Part shown: piece by piece, positions 7,696-16,689 of the stretch
Layout: each line of letters starts with the position of its first letter
Numbering within the stretch: position 1 is the first letter of the stretch
Assembly (NCBI GenBank): GCA_964599375.1
Contig: CAZREW010000001.1
Coordinates: 1-64,000 of the forward strand
Length of the DNA stretch: 64,000 nt
Reading direction: 5' to 3'
Source of the DNA: JAUWCL01 sp964599375
Lineage (GTDB): Bacteria; Krumholzibacteriota; Krumholzibacteriia; Krumholzibacteriales; Krumholzibacteriaceae
Notes under the pieces: model-generated
What the model saw: the letters and a program-made list of their open reading frames with translations, nothing else
Told to the model about the DNA's origin: nothing
The model's database searches: none
Program-made: the position numbers and the translations under genes

Positions 7696-10266
7696 ATGAG
7701 AAAGGCATCCTCATTCATCCTGGTCGTTATCCTTCTTTGCTCCTCCCTGCCTTCCTGCGAACCATGGAGGGACGACTCGCCGTGCCCGAGGACAACGATC
7801 GAGCTCGATTCGGGTTGGCGCTTCCGCGAGGCGGGCGGCGAAGGGGAATGGATGCCGGCCGCCGTCCCCGGCTGCGTCCACACCGACCTGCTCGCCGCAG
7901 GGGCGATACCCGATCCCTTCTTCGGAGACAACGAGAAGGACCTGCAGTGGGTCGGGAAAAAGGATTGGGTCTATGAATGCTCATTCGATGCCGGCAGTGA
8001 GCTTCTCTCGCACAGTTTCGTCTACATCGAGTTCGACGGGCTTGACACCTATGCCGAAGTGCGACTCAACGGGATCTACCTGCTCTCCGCAGACAACATG
8101 TTCCGCAAGTGGCGCTCGGATATAAAGCCGCATCTGCGCAGGGGAACGAACGTGCTCGAAATCCGATTCCGCTCCCCCGGATCGGTTGAGGCTAAAAAGA
8201 GTGAAGCCCTCGGGTATGGCCTCCCCGGCGGCGGCAGGGTGTTCACGCGCAAGGCCGCTTATCACTACGGGTGGGATTTCGGGCCGAGATTCGTCACATG
8301 CGGCATCTGGAAACCGGTACGCATCACGGGCTGGTCCGGCATCATATTAGGAGATATAGGGATAAACATAATTGCCCTGTCCGAAGAGAGAGCCATAGTG
8401 CAGTTCGATGTGGATGCAGATTACGAGACCGGTGCCAACTTGATCCTTATCGATGAGGACAGCGGAAAACGCTGCAGCAATTTCGCTAAATATGAAACCC
8501 ACACAAAAAGGACCCACGATTTAACCCGAGAAACTTTCAAACTCTTCATCCCGGAACCACGGTTATGGTGGCCTGCGGGACTGGGCGATCAGCAGTTGCG
8601 CAGGTACACCGTCGAGGCCAGTCTCGACGGCGTCGTGGTAGACTCGGCGAGCCTGTCTCTTGCCTTGAGGACGGTGGAGCTGGTCACGGACAGGGACGAG
8701 GCGGGCGAATCGTTCTACATCAGAGTCAACGGAGTCCCAGTGTTCATGAAAGGCGCCAACTGGATCCCCCTGGACGTCTTCCTTCCGAGGCCCGGCCCGG
8801 ACGACTACCGAAAGATGCTCGTAGCGGTAAAAGACGCCAACATGAACATGCTCCGTGTCTGGGGAGGGGGCATCTATGAAAAAGATATATTCTACGACCT
8901 GTGCGACTCGCTCGGCATACTCGTATGGCAGGACTTCATGTTCGCCTGCGCGATGTATCCCGGTGACCGGGATTTCCTGCAGAACACGAAACTGGAGGCG
9001 GAAGAGTCTATCAAGAGGCTGAAAGACCACATGTGCATCACACTATGGTGCGGGAACAACGAGATCGAAGAGGGCTGGCGCAACTGGGGCTGGAGAGATG
9101 ATTACCCGGAGGAGAAGCAGGAAGATATCCGGCGTGCATACGAAGGCCTGTTCATCGAGCAGCTGCCCAGGTCTGTAAGATATTTGGAACGCGGCGACAA
9201 TCCTATTCCCCGCAAGTACATCCCTTCCTCCCCGCGGTTCGGCAGGGCCGACCCCCGCAGCCTCACCGAGGGCGACTCCCATTACTGGGGATTGTGGCAT
9301 GACGCTGAGCCGTTCGAAGTCCTCGAGGAAAAAGTACCCCGGTTCATGAGCGAGTTCGGGTTTCAGTCGCTCCCTTCGATGAGGACCATCGGGATGTTCG
9401 CGGGCCCTGACGAGTTTCGCCTCGACTCGGCGGCGATGCTCGCCCACCAGAAGCATTCGCGCGGGTACGGGCTGATCCGCGAATACATGGAACGATGGTA
9501 CAGGGTGCCGGAGAAGTTCGAGGACTACGTGTACGTCAGCCAGCTCCTTCAGGCTGAGGGGATGCGGATAGGGTTCGAGGCCCAGAGACGGGCGATGCCT
9601 TACTGCATGGGCTCGCTCTACTGGCAGCTGAACGACTGCTGGCCCGCCGTCTCGTGGTCAAGCATCGACTACGCCGGCGAGTGGAAGGCTCTGCACTACG
9701 CGGCGAAGAAGGCTTTCGAACCGGTGCTCGTATCGACCACGGTCAACGGCGGAAACCTTGACATATACATCGTGTCGGACAGGCTCGAGGAGCTCGGCGG
9801 ATGGGTGACGATGAAGCTCAAGAGGTTTGACGGCGGGTCACTCTGGGAGAAGACCGTTTCGGTCAAGACGTCCCCGAACAGCAGCACGAAAATATTCTCC
9901 GTACCGCTCGAAGATCTTCTTTCCGGCGCGGACCGCAGCGCCGTCGTTTTCTCGGCGGAGTTCGACTGCCCCGGCGAGAGACCGCCTGTCGCGATCCGTT
10001 ATTTCGCGCTTCCGAAGGAGATGAAGCTGCCCGAGGCCGCGGTCGCTGTCGAAGCGGCCCCGGGAGGCCCGGCAACCGTTCTCACGCTGACGTCCGGCGT
10101 CCTGGCGAAGAACGTATTCCTGCAGGTAGCCGGGGGCGGCCACTTCTCGGACAATTTCTTCGACATTCTCCCGGGAGAGGCGGTCACGGTGACCGTTGAC
10201 ACCGATGTCCCGCCTGATGAGATCATCGACAAGATAAAAATAAGGACCCTGAGAGATACTTACTGA
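7696..10266 (+). CDS. Beta-mannosidase, glycoside hydrolase family 2, lipoprotein
   Basis: This 856-residue enzyme removes beta-linked mannose from the non-reducing end of mannans or N-glycan cores. A lipoprotein signal ends at LPSC. The jelly-roll domain follows (WMPAAVPGCVHTDLLAAGAIPDPFFGDNE, a beta-mannosidase hallmark), then Ig-like and TIM-barrel domains. The acid/base Glu is in WCGNNEIEEGW (about residue 456) and the nucleophile Glu in RFMSEFGFQS (about 553). GH92 follows 14 bp downstream, so they form one operon. No Shine-Dalgarno is visible, and CATAAT at 7683-7688 would place the transcript start at the ATG, which suggests leaderless translation. Confidence 0.92.
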   Translation: MRKASSFILVVILLCSSLPSCEPWRDDSPCPRTTIELDSGWRFREAGGEGEWMPAAVPGCVHTDLLAAGAIPDPFFGDNEKDLQWVGKKDWVYECSFDAGSELLSHSFVYIEFDGLDTYAEVRLNGIYLLSADNMFRKWRSDIKPHLRRGTNVLEIRFRSPGSVEAKKSEALGYGLPGGGRVFTRKAAYHYGWDFGPRFVTCGIWKPVRITGWSGIILGDIGINIIALSEERAIVQFDVDADYETGANLILIDEDSGKRCSNFAKYETHTKRTHDLTRETFKLFIPEPRLWWPAGLGDQQLRRYTVEASLDGVVVDSASLSLALRTVELVTDRDEAGESFYIRVNGVPVFMKGANWIPLDVFLPRPGPDDYRKMLVAVKDANMNMLRVWGGGIYEKDIFYDLCDSLGILVWQDFMFACAMYPGDRDFLQNTKLEAEESIKRLKDHMCITLWCGNNEIEEGWRNWGWRDDYPEEKQEDIRRAYEGLFIEQLPRSVRYLERGDNPIPRKYIPSSPRFGRADPRSLTEGDSHYWGLWHDAEPFEVLEEKVPRFMSEFGFQSLPSMRTIGMFAGPDEFRLDSAAMLAHQKHSRGYGLIREYMERWYRVPEKFEDYVYVSQLLQAEGMRIGFEAQRRAMPYCMGSLYWQLNDCWPAVSWSSIDYAGEWKALHYAAKKAFEPVLVSTTVNGGNLDIYIVSDRLEELGGWVTMKLKRFDGGSLWEKTVSVKTSPNSSTKIFSVPLEDLLSGADRSAVVFSAEFDCPGERPPVAIRYFALPKEMKLPEAAVAVEAAPGGPATVLTLTSGVLAKNVFLQVAGGGHFSDNFFDILPGEAVTVTVDTDVPPDEIIDKIKIRTLRDTY

Positions 10267-10280
10267 AAGAGGATGACAAG

Positions 10281-13235
10281 ATGAGACGAGCGTTGATCGC
10301 CGCGGCGCTTGCCGCGCTTCCCCTTTTCTCCTGTTCGCCGGGCGGCGGGGACCCGGCACGGCACGTCGATCCGCTGATCGGCACGGGCGGGCACGGGCAC
10401 ACATTCCCGGCGGCGACCGTGCCGTTCGGGATGATACAGCTCGGCCCCGACACGAGGCTCGAGGGGTGGGACGGATGCTCGGGCTATCATTACTCCGACG
10501 AAGTAGTGTACGGCTTCAGCCACACCCACCTCAGCGGGACGGGATGCTCGGACTACGGAGACATACTCGTCATGGCGACCACCGGCGACGTGATGCTCGA
10601 CCGGGGCGAGGGAGACGACACGTCGAACGGGTACCGCTCGCGCTTCTCGCACGAGACGGAGAAGGCAGAGCCGGGATACTACGCCGTGCGCCTCGACGAC
10701 TACGGGATCGGCGCCGAGATGACGGTGACGGCCAGGGCCGGGATGCACCGCTACACCTTCCCCGCCGCGGAGAAGGCCAGCATCATCTTCGACCTGCTGC
10801 ACCGCGACAAGGTGATGGACTCCTCGATACGCGTCGCAGGGGACAGGCGCGTCGAGGGGCACAGGCGCTCACGGGCCTGGGCTGCGGACCAGCGGGTTTA
10901 CTTCGCGGCCGAGTTCTCGGAGCCCTTTGTCTCATACGGTGTGGCTCTCGACGACCGGACGCTCGAGGGCGCATCGTCGGTAGCGGGCGAAAACGTCAAG
11001 GCGTACTTCTCCTTTGCCGCCGATAAAGGAGCTCGGATAATGATGCGCATCGGGATATCGGCGGTCGACATCGAGGGAGCCCGCCGGAATCTCGAGGCCG
11101 AGATCCCCGACTGGGATTTCGACCGCGTACGCTCCGAAGCCAGGGCGCAGTGGAACAGGTCTCTCGGGAAAATCTCTGTCCGCGGCGGCACGGACGCGCA
11201 GATGAAGACGTTCTACACGGCCCTCTACCACAGCATGATCGCCCCGAACCTCTACGTCGACGTCGACGGCAGGTATCGAGGCAGGGACCTCGAGATACAC
11301 ACGGCGGACGGGTTCGGCTACTATACCGTATTCTCCCTCTGGGACACCTACCGCGCGACCCATCCCCTCTTCACGATAATCGAGCGCAAGAGGACGCTCG
11401 ATCTGATAAAGACGATGCTCGCCCAGTACGAGCAGGGCGGGATGCTGCCCGTCTGGGAGCTCTCGGCGAACGAGACGGGGACGATGATCGGGTACCACTC
11501 GGTCCCGGTGATCGTGGACGCATGGGCCAAGGGTATCCGCGGGTTCGACACGGCCCTCGCGCTCGAGGCGATGAAGCACAGCTCCGACCAGGACGGCCTC
11601 GGCCTGAAGTCCTACAGGAAGTACGGTTTCATACCGGCTGAGAGCGAGGGCGCCTCGGTATCGCGGACCCTCGAGTACGCCTACGACGATTGGTGCATCG
11701 CCCGGTTCGCGAAGTCGATCGGCGCCGAAAAGGACTACGAGAGGTTCATAAAGCGCGCCCAGGGGTACAGGCACGTCTACGACCCATCCACGGGGTTCAT
11801 GAGGCCACGCGTCAACGGGGGCTGGCTCTCCCCATTCGACCCTTCCGAGATCAACTTCCACTATACCGAGGCGAACGCGTGGCAGTACACATTCTACGTT
11901 CCCCAGGACGTCGAGGGGCTGGTCGGGATGATGGGCGGGCGGGCGGCATTCATCGCGAAGCTCGACGAGCTCTTCACGGCCTCATCGGAGACTTCGGGTA
12001 TCGAGCAGCCCGACGTGAGCGGGCTCATCGGACAGTACGCGCACGGGAACGAGCCGAGCCAGCACATGGCGTACCTCTATGACTACGCTGGGATGCCGTG
12101 GAAAACGCAGGAGCGCGTGCGGGAGATCATGCAAACGATGTACGGCAACACCCCTGGCGGTCTCTGCGGGAACGAGGACTGCGGGCAGATGTCGGCATGG
12201 TACGTCTTCAGCGCGCTGGGCTTCTACCCCGTCACTCCCGGCTCCGGCATCTACGCGATCGGCTCACCCCTGTTCGAGAAAGCGGAGATCAGGCTCGAGA
12301 ACGGCAGGACTTTCAGGATAATTGCCCGGGGGCTCTCGGCGAAGAACATCTACATCCAGAGCGCGAGGTTGAACGGAAAAGACTATTCGAAAAGCTATAT
12401 ACGCCACGATGACATCATGAGAGGCGGCGAGCTCGCCTTCGAGATGGGGCCTTCACCCGGCTCTGAGTGGGGAACATCGGACGATGATATCCCTCCGTCG
12501 AGGATCGAGGGACGCCCGGTCCTCCCCGCCCCCTGGCTCGATCCGGTGCCCTACTCCTTCTCCGGTTCGCTCGAGGTCGTCATGGGCTGCACCGATCCCG
12601 GTGCGGCGATCTATTACACGACAGACGGGAGCGAACCGTCGCGAAGGTCGAACGAGTACAAGAGGCCACTGAGGATCAACCGGCCTGCGCATATACGCAC
12701 CGTGGCCTTGAAGGAAGGAGTCGAGCCGAGTCCTGTCGTCGACACACGGTTCGAGAAGATCCCCGACGACATCACGATTGAGCTCCATAGCGAATTCAGC
12801 CCGATGTACGCCGCCGGCGGGGACCTCGCCCTGATCGACCGGGTGCGTGGCGGCGACGATTTCAGGACGGGGATGTGGCAGGGATACCAGGGGACCGATC
12901 TGGAGGCTGTCATCGACCTGCAGAAGACCCGCAGGATAAGGAGCATCGCGGCGGGGTTCCTTCAGGAGGCCGGCTCATGGATATTCATGCCCTCGTCAGT
13001 GGAGTTCGCCGTTTCGAAGGACGGCTTGAATTACGAGACGGTAACGGTGCTCACACATGCCGTCCCGCTCGACCTCGAGGGCTCGGTCACGAGGGACTTC
13101 AGGAAGTCGGGGATCGGCAGGAAGGCCCGGTATGTGAGGATGAGGGCCAGGAACATCGGCGTATGCCCCGAGTGGCACCCCGGGGCCGGGCACCCGGCAT
13201 GGATATTCGCCGACGAGATCATGGTCGAATACTGA
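10281..13235 (+). CDS. Alpha-mannosidase, glycoside hydrolase family 92, lipoprotein
   Basis: This 984-residue lipoprotein (signal ending LPLFSC) trims alpha-mannose, a calcium-dependent inverting reaction in GH92. Family landmarks appear in order: VDPLIGTGGHGHTFPAATVPFGM, FSHTHLSGTGCSDYGD, PVWELSANETGTMIGYHS and GNEDCGQMSAWYVFSALGFYP. After about residue 750 comes a chitobiase C-terminal-like module (AAIYYTTDGSEPS), then an F5/8 discoidin-like carbohydrate-binding module to the end (YVRMRARNIG). With the beta-mannosidase just upstream, it could take apart high-mannose N-glycans or yeast-type mannan at the cell surface or in the periplasm. Confidence 0.93.
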   Translation: MRRALIAAALAALPLFSCSPGGGDPARHVDPLIGTGGHGHTFPAATVPFGMIQLGPDTRLEGWDGCSGYHYSDEVVYGFSHTHLSGTGCSDYGDILVMATTGDVMLDRGEGDDTSNGYRSRFSHETEKAEPGYYAVRLDDYGIGAEMTVTARAGMHRYTFPAAEKASIIFDLLHRDKVMDSSIRVAGDRRVEGHRRSRAWAADQRVYFAAEFSEPFVSYGVALDDRTLEGASSVAGENVKAYFSFAADKGARIMMRIGISAVDIEGARRNLEAEIPDWDFDRVRSEARAQWNRSLGKISVRGGTDAQMKTFYTALYHSMIAPNLYVDVDGRYRGRDLEIHTADGFGYYTVFSLWDTYRATHPLFTIIERKRTLDLIKTMLAQYEQGGMLPVWELSANETGTMIGYHSVPVIVDAWAKGIRGFDTALALEAMKHSSDQDGLGLKSYRKYGFIPAESEGASVSRTLEYAYDDWCIARFAKSIGAEKDYERFIKRAQGYRHVYDPSTGFMRPRVNGGWLSPFDPSEINFHYTEANAWQYTFYVPQDVEGLVGMMGGRAAFIAKLDELFTASSETSGIEQPDVSGLIGQYAHGNEPSQHMAYLYDYAGMPWKTQERVREIMQTMYGNTPGGLCGNEDCGQMSAWYVFSALGFYPVTPGSGIYAIGSPLFEKAEIRLENGRTFRIIARGLSAKNIYIQSARLNGKDYSKSYIRHDDIMRGGELAFEMGPSPGSEWGTSDDDIPPSRIEGRPVLPAPWLDPVPYSFSGSLEVVMGCTDPGAAIYYTTDGSEPSRRSNEYKRPLRINRPAHIRTVALKEGVEPSPVVDTRFEKIPDDITIELHSEFSPMYAAGGDLALIDRVRGGDDFRTGMWQGYQGTDLEAVIDLQKTRRIRSIAAGFLQEAGSWIFMPSSVEFAVSKDGLNYETVTVLTHAVPLDLEGSVTRDFRKSGIGRKARYVRMRARNIGVCPEWHPGAGHPAWIFADEIMVEY

Positions 13236-13326
13236 CTGAACCCCTAATATATTTTCACATAAGACCTTAAGCCGATTTTTCCTAAGGAAGATCAAATAAA
13301 ATATCTCTTGCGAATAGTGGCACTTT

Positions 13327-14484
13327 ATGCAACCATGCCCGCATATGGTACACCGAGAGGCATGGAAAAAACTGATCGAAGACGCTTGGCTCGAAAAGAG
13401 CATAGTCTGGCTCTCGGGGATCAGGAGGGTGGGCAAGACCTTTCTTTGCCGCACCCTTTCCGATGTCGAGTACTTTGACTGCGAACTTCCCAGAACGCGC
13501 AGGTCGATGGATGATCCCGAGGCTTTCCTCGAAAGCCTCAGCGGACGACGGATAGTGCTCGATGAGATACACAGGCTTCAGGACCCGGCAGCGCTGCTCA
13601 AGATCGCCGCCGACCACTTCCATGCCTGCCGGATACTCGCGACCGGCTCCTCCACTCTCGGGGCATCAGCCAAGTTCAGGGACTCCCTCAGCGGCAGGAA
13701 ACGCGATCTGTGGCTTACGCCGATGACATGCAGAGATATGGCCGAATTCGAGAATGAGGACCTTCATCATCGTCTTCTCCACGGCGGATTGCCTCCCTTC
13801 TTTCTCTCGGACACTCTACCGGAGCGTGATTTTCAGGAATGGACAGACGCTTACTGGGCGAAGGACATACAGGAGCTCTTCAGGCTGCAAAGCCACAATT
13901 CGTTCCAGAGATTCGTCGAACTCGTCCTTGCGCAGAGCGGAGGCATATTCGAAGCGACGAGATTCGCCAGACCCTGCGAGGTAAGCAGGACTACCATCTC
14001 GAAATACCTCTCTGTACTGGAGGAGACCTTTGTCGCCCACGTAATCAGGCCGTTCAGCAGCCACCGGCCGACGGAGATAGTCACGGCACCGAAAGTCTAC
14101 GGCTTCGACACGGGTTTTATCTGTTATCACAGGGGCTGGAACGAGTTACGCCCCGAGGAATACGGCATTCTCTGGGAACATCTCGTCCTCAATGAAATGC
14201 AGGCGGCGTTCCAAACCAGAAAAATCAACTACTGGCGCGACAAGAGAGGGCACGAGGTGGACTTTGTCCTTTTCAGACCGCGAAGATCGCCCATAGCGAT
14301 CGAATGCAAATGGTCTGCGGATGATTTTGATCCTCGCAACCTGTACGCGTTTAGAAGACAATATCCATCCGGAGAGAACTACGTCGTCGCAAGAGATATC
14401 AATAAAGGATTCGGGCGTGAATACAGGGACATAAAAGTACTGTTCGTTTCAATTTCCGATCTTATCTCAAAATTGTCAGGCTGA
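13327..14484 (+). CDS. AAA-family ATPase with DUF4143-like C-terminal domain
   Basis: This 385-residue protein has a P-loop (SGIRRVGKT, about residues 30-38), a Walker B-like region (IVLDEIHRL) and a sensor motif (LATGSSTLG). The C-terminal half carries a PD-(D/E)xK-like signature (DKRGHEVDFVLFRPRRSPIAIECKW). This matches the AAA_14/DUF4143 ATPases, whose function is unknown and which are often spread by transfer. It sits between the mannosidases and a transporter with no visible functional link. No ribosome site precedes the ATG at 13327; an ATG at 13345 is possible. Its codons look more AT-rich than its neighbours'. Confidence 0.8.
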   Translation: MQPCPHMVHREAWKKLIEDAWLEKSIVWLSGIRRVGKTFLCRTLSDVEYFDCELPRTRRSMDDPEAFLESLSGRRIVLDEIHRLQDPAALLKIAADHFHACRILATGSSTLGASAKFRDSLSGRKRDLWLTPMTCRDMAEFENEDLHHRLLHGGLPPFFLSDTLPERDFQEWTDAYWAKDIQELFRLQSHNSFQRFVELVLAQSGGIFEATRFARPCEVSRTTISKYLSVLEETFVAHVIRPFSSHRPTEIVTAPKVYGFDTGFICYHRGWNELRPEEYGILWEHLVLNEMQAAFQTRKINYWRDKRGHEVDFVLFRPRRSPIAIECKWSADDFDPRNLYAFRRQYPSGENYVVARDINKGFGREYRDIKVLFVSISDLISKLSG

Positions 14485-14500
14485 GCGACAAGGAGAGAGG

Positions 14501-16081
14501 ATGGCGACATTTCACTTTCTCGACTGGTTCTGGCTGATAGCGTTCATCGCGCTGATGATCGGAAGCGGCGTACGCTTCTACCGCCTCGGCAAGAGGAGTG
14601 AGTCCGACTTCTTCCTCGCAGGACGCGGGCTCCCGTGGTGGCTCCCCGCCTCTTCAGTCTACGCGACGCACACGGCGACCGACACGCCGATGTGGGTCTC
14701 GGGCGTGGTCTACAAGTTCGGGCTCTCGGGGCTCTGGTACTCGTTCTACGCCGCGTGGTGCTCGATAAGCGCCTTCGTCTCGACGAAGATATTCAGGCGC
14801 TCTCTCGCCTACACGCAGGCCGAGTGGCAGTCGATCCGGTTCGGCGGGATGTCGGGCGAGCTCCTGCGCGGCTGGGTCGCCGGCTGGCAGGTATTCCTCA
14901 ACATGTTCATCCTCGGCTGGGTCGGCATAGCGATGGGAAAGGTCTGCAACTACCTCTTCGACTGGCCGCTCTGGATCGGGCTGATCGTCTTCTCGGCCGC
15001 CTGCGCCGTATACGTCCTCGCCGCCGGATACTGGGGCGTTGTGATGGCCGACTTCCAGCAGGGGATCATCGCCTTCATCGTGATAGTGATCGTCTCGTTC
15101 TGGGGCGTCCACGCGGCGGGCGGCCCGCCGGCGATAATCGACAAGCTCACCGCGATGGGGGAAGCGGGGAAGCTCAACCCGCTCAATTTCACCGGGCTCT
15201 TCGCGGGGGATTTCCCCGTCGCGTGGTTCGTGACGATGCTGATCATCGGCATCCTCGGGGGGCTCGGCATGGGAACGGCGATCGACTGGTTCCCCGAGGC
15301 GCAGAGGATCCAGTCGGCGAGGACTGTCAAGGACGCGTCCTGGTCGATATGGGCGGGCTCGGCTCTGGTGATACTGCGCAACGCGATCTGGGCGGTGGCG
15401 ATACTGGGGTTCTTCGTCCTCTACCCCGACCTGACAGAGGTCAAGGACTACGAGATGGCATGGTTCCGGCTCGGGTTCGAGAACCTCCCGGCAGGGATGC
15501 TCGGCTTCTTCTTCGCCGCCATAGTCGCGATACACATATCGACGATATCGACCCACCTGAATCTCGGCGCGGTCTACATAACAAGAGACCTCTACCACCA
15601 CTATATCAACCCTGAGGCGACGCAGGAGAAGCTCGTCAGGGTAGGGCGGATCGGTACGCTCCTGCTCCTGCTTGGCTCGTTCGTCTTCGGCTCGATAATG
15701 GAAAACATCACAGAGTGGCTTATATTCGCGCTGTGGATAATGGCGGCCGGGGTCTGGCTCCCCGGCATCCTCCAGGTGATGTGGTGGAGGTTCAACGGGT
15801 GGGGGTACCTGTCGGCGTGGGTCTTCAACCTTGTCTTCTCGTGGCTCGTCGTCTGGGTCCTGCCCGCCTTCGGTGTGCTGCCGCATCTGAGGGACTACCA
15901 GCAGTTCTGGCTGCTGATGCTGCTCGGGGCGGTGGTCTTCATACCGGTGACGTTCCTCACGAAACCGGAGGACATGGACCGGCTCGTGAAGTTCTACGTG
16001 ATGTCGCGGCCGGTCGGCTGGTGGGGGCCGGTCAAGCGGGAGGCTATAAGGCGCGGCCTCATCGAGGGAGGTGAGCGATGA
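14501..16081 (+). CDS. Sodium:solute symporter family (SSS) transporter
   Basis: This 526-residue integral membrane protein has about 13-14 hydrophobic helices. It starts DWFWLIAFIALMIGSG and shows SSS-family landmarks: the RLGKRSESDFFLAGRGLPWWLPASSVYATHTATDTP segment after helix 1 and FFFAAIVAIHISTISTHLN near residue 340. It imports an organic solute with sodium. Position after two mannosidases suggests a sugar, but the sequence does not prove it. The stop overlaps the next gene by 4 bp (ATGA), and three tiny membrane genes follow. Confidence 0.88.
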   Translation: MATFHFLDWFWLIAFIALMIGSGVRFYRLGKRSESDFFLAGRGLPWWLPASSVYATHTATDTPMWVSGVVYKFGLSGLWYSFYAAWCSISAFVSTKIFRRSLAYTQAEWQSIRFGGMSGELLRGWVAGWQVFLNMFILGWVGIAMGKVCNYLFDWPLWIGLIVFSAACAVYVLAAGYWGVVMADFQQGIIAFIVIVIVSFWGVHAAGGPPAIIDKLTAMGEAGKLNPLNFTGLFAGDFPVAWFVTMLIIGILGGLGMGTAIDWFPEAQRIQSARTVKDASWSIWAGSALVILRNAIWAVAILGFFVLYPDLTEVKDYEMAWFRLGFENLPAGMLGFFFAAIVAIHISTISTHLNLGAVYITRDLYHHYINPEATQEKLVRVGRIGTLLLLLGSFVFGSIMENITEWLIFALWIMAAGVWLPGILQVMWWRFNGWGYLSAWVFNLVFSWLVVWVLPAFGVLPHLRDYQQFWLLMLLGAVVFIPVTFLTKPEDMDRLVKFYVMSRPVGWWGPVKREAIRRGLIEGGER

Positions 16082-16368
16082 ATCTCTTCAGGAAAGACTG
16101 GACGCCCGCTGAGGCGGACGAATGGACGATCCACGACACGCTGGCGGTGGTGATCTCGCCGCTGATATATGTGCTTATCCTGATCGGCGCTTCGCTCGCG
16201 GCGCTGCTCATGCCTGTCGGATTCATACTTCTGGCTATCGGCGCCGTGCTGTTCTTTATCATGATAAAGGTGATCAACCCCAAACTCACCGCGATCTCCG
16301 AAGGGTACGAGAAGAAACAGAAGCAATATATCGAGGAACTCGAGAAGAAGGTCAAGTGGGAGGACTGA
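16078..16368 (+). CDS. Small two-helix membrane protein linked to the SSS transporter
   Basis: This 96-residue protein has an amphipathic N terminus and two membrane segments (DTLAVVISPLIYVLILIGASLAALLM and GFILLAIGAVLFFIMIKVI). A charged coiled-coil-like tail follows (EGYEKKQKQYIEELEKKVKWED). Its ATG overlaps the transporter stop (ATGA), which implies translational coupling. A role as accessory subunit of the symporter is inferred from this coupling; I recognise no named family. Confidence 0.8.
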   Translation: MNLFRKDWTPAEADEWTIHDTLAVVISPLIYVLILIGASLAALLMPVGFILLAIGAVLFFIMIKVINPKLTAISEGYEKKQKQYIEELEKKVKWED

Positions 16369-16372
16369 TAGA

Positions 16373-16492
16373 ATGGGCAACGAACTGAAGATGGTGATCG
16401 GGATGTCGCTCGCGTACGTGACCTCTTTCGCGGGCCTTATCCTCGCGTGGCACTCGTGGAGAAAGCATCACGGGAAGGGGAAGGCGCAATGA
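16373..16492 (+). CDS. 39-residue single-pass membrane microprotein
   Basis: It reads MGNELKMVIGMSLAYVTSF, then a hydrophobic stretch (AGLILAWHSW) and a basic tail (RKHHGKGKAQ). It starts 4 bp after the upstream stop and its last codons overlap the next gene (CAATGA), so it is part of a tightly coupled set. Shape and position fit a small subunit or stabiliser of the SSS transporter. Function unknown. Confidence 0.65.
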   Translation: MGNELKMVIGMSLAYVTSFAGLILAWHSWRKHHGKGKAQ

Positions 16493-16602
16493 CCAGCGGA
16501 ACTCTTGTGTTCGGGATCCTCGTGCCTGCGGCGGTCTTCGCTTTCTCGTACTGGATGACCGATCTGCTCTACAGGCACTTCTCAAAAAAAAGCGACGAGT
16601 AG
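16489..16602 (+). CDS. 37-residue single-pass membrane microprotein
   Basis: It reads MTSGTLVFGILVPAAVFAF, then SYWMTDLLYRHFSKKSDE: one hydrophobic helix and a charged C terminus. The ATG overlaps the preceding TGA by 4 bp with GGGGAAGG 5-10 bp upstream. It is the fourth and last gene of the transporter unit. Function unknown; an accessory role is inferred. Confidence 0.65.
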   Translation: MTSGTLVFGILVPAAVFAFSYWMTDLLYRHFSKKSDE

Positions 16603-16642
16603 CGCCGGCCGCGCATCCCCTCCGATGCCGCACGGCCGGCAG
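16603..16642. terminator. Possible terminator hairpin between convergent genes
   Basis: GCCGGCCG near 16605 and CGGCCGGC near 16633-16640 pair, with an inner GCATC/GATGC stem and small bulges. It sits between the end of the transporter operon and the convergent gene ending at 16690. No T tract follows, so factor-independent termination is uncertain. Confidence 0.35.
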
Positions 16643-16689
16643 CCACCGCCGCTTCGCGAAGCGCCCCTGCTCATGAGGCGCGCTCAATA

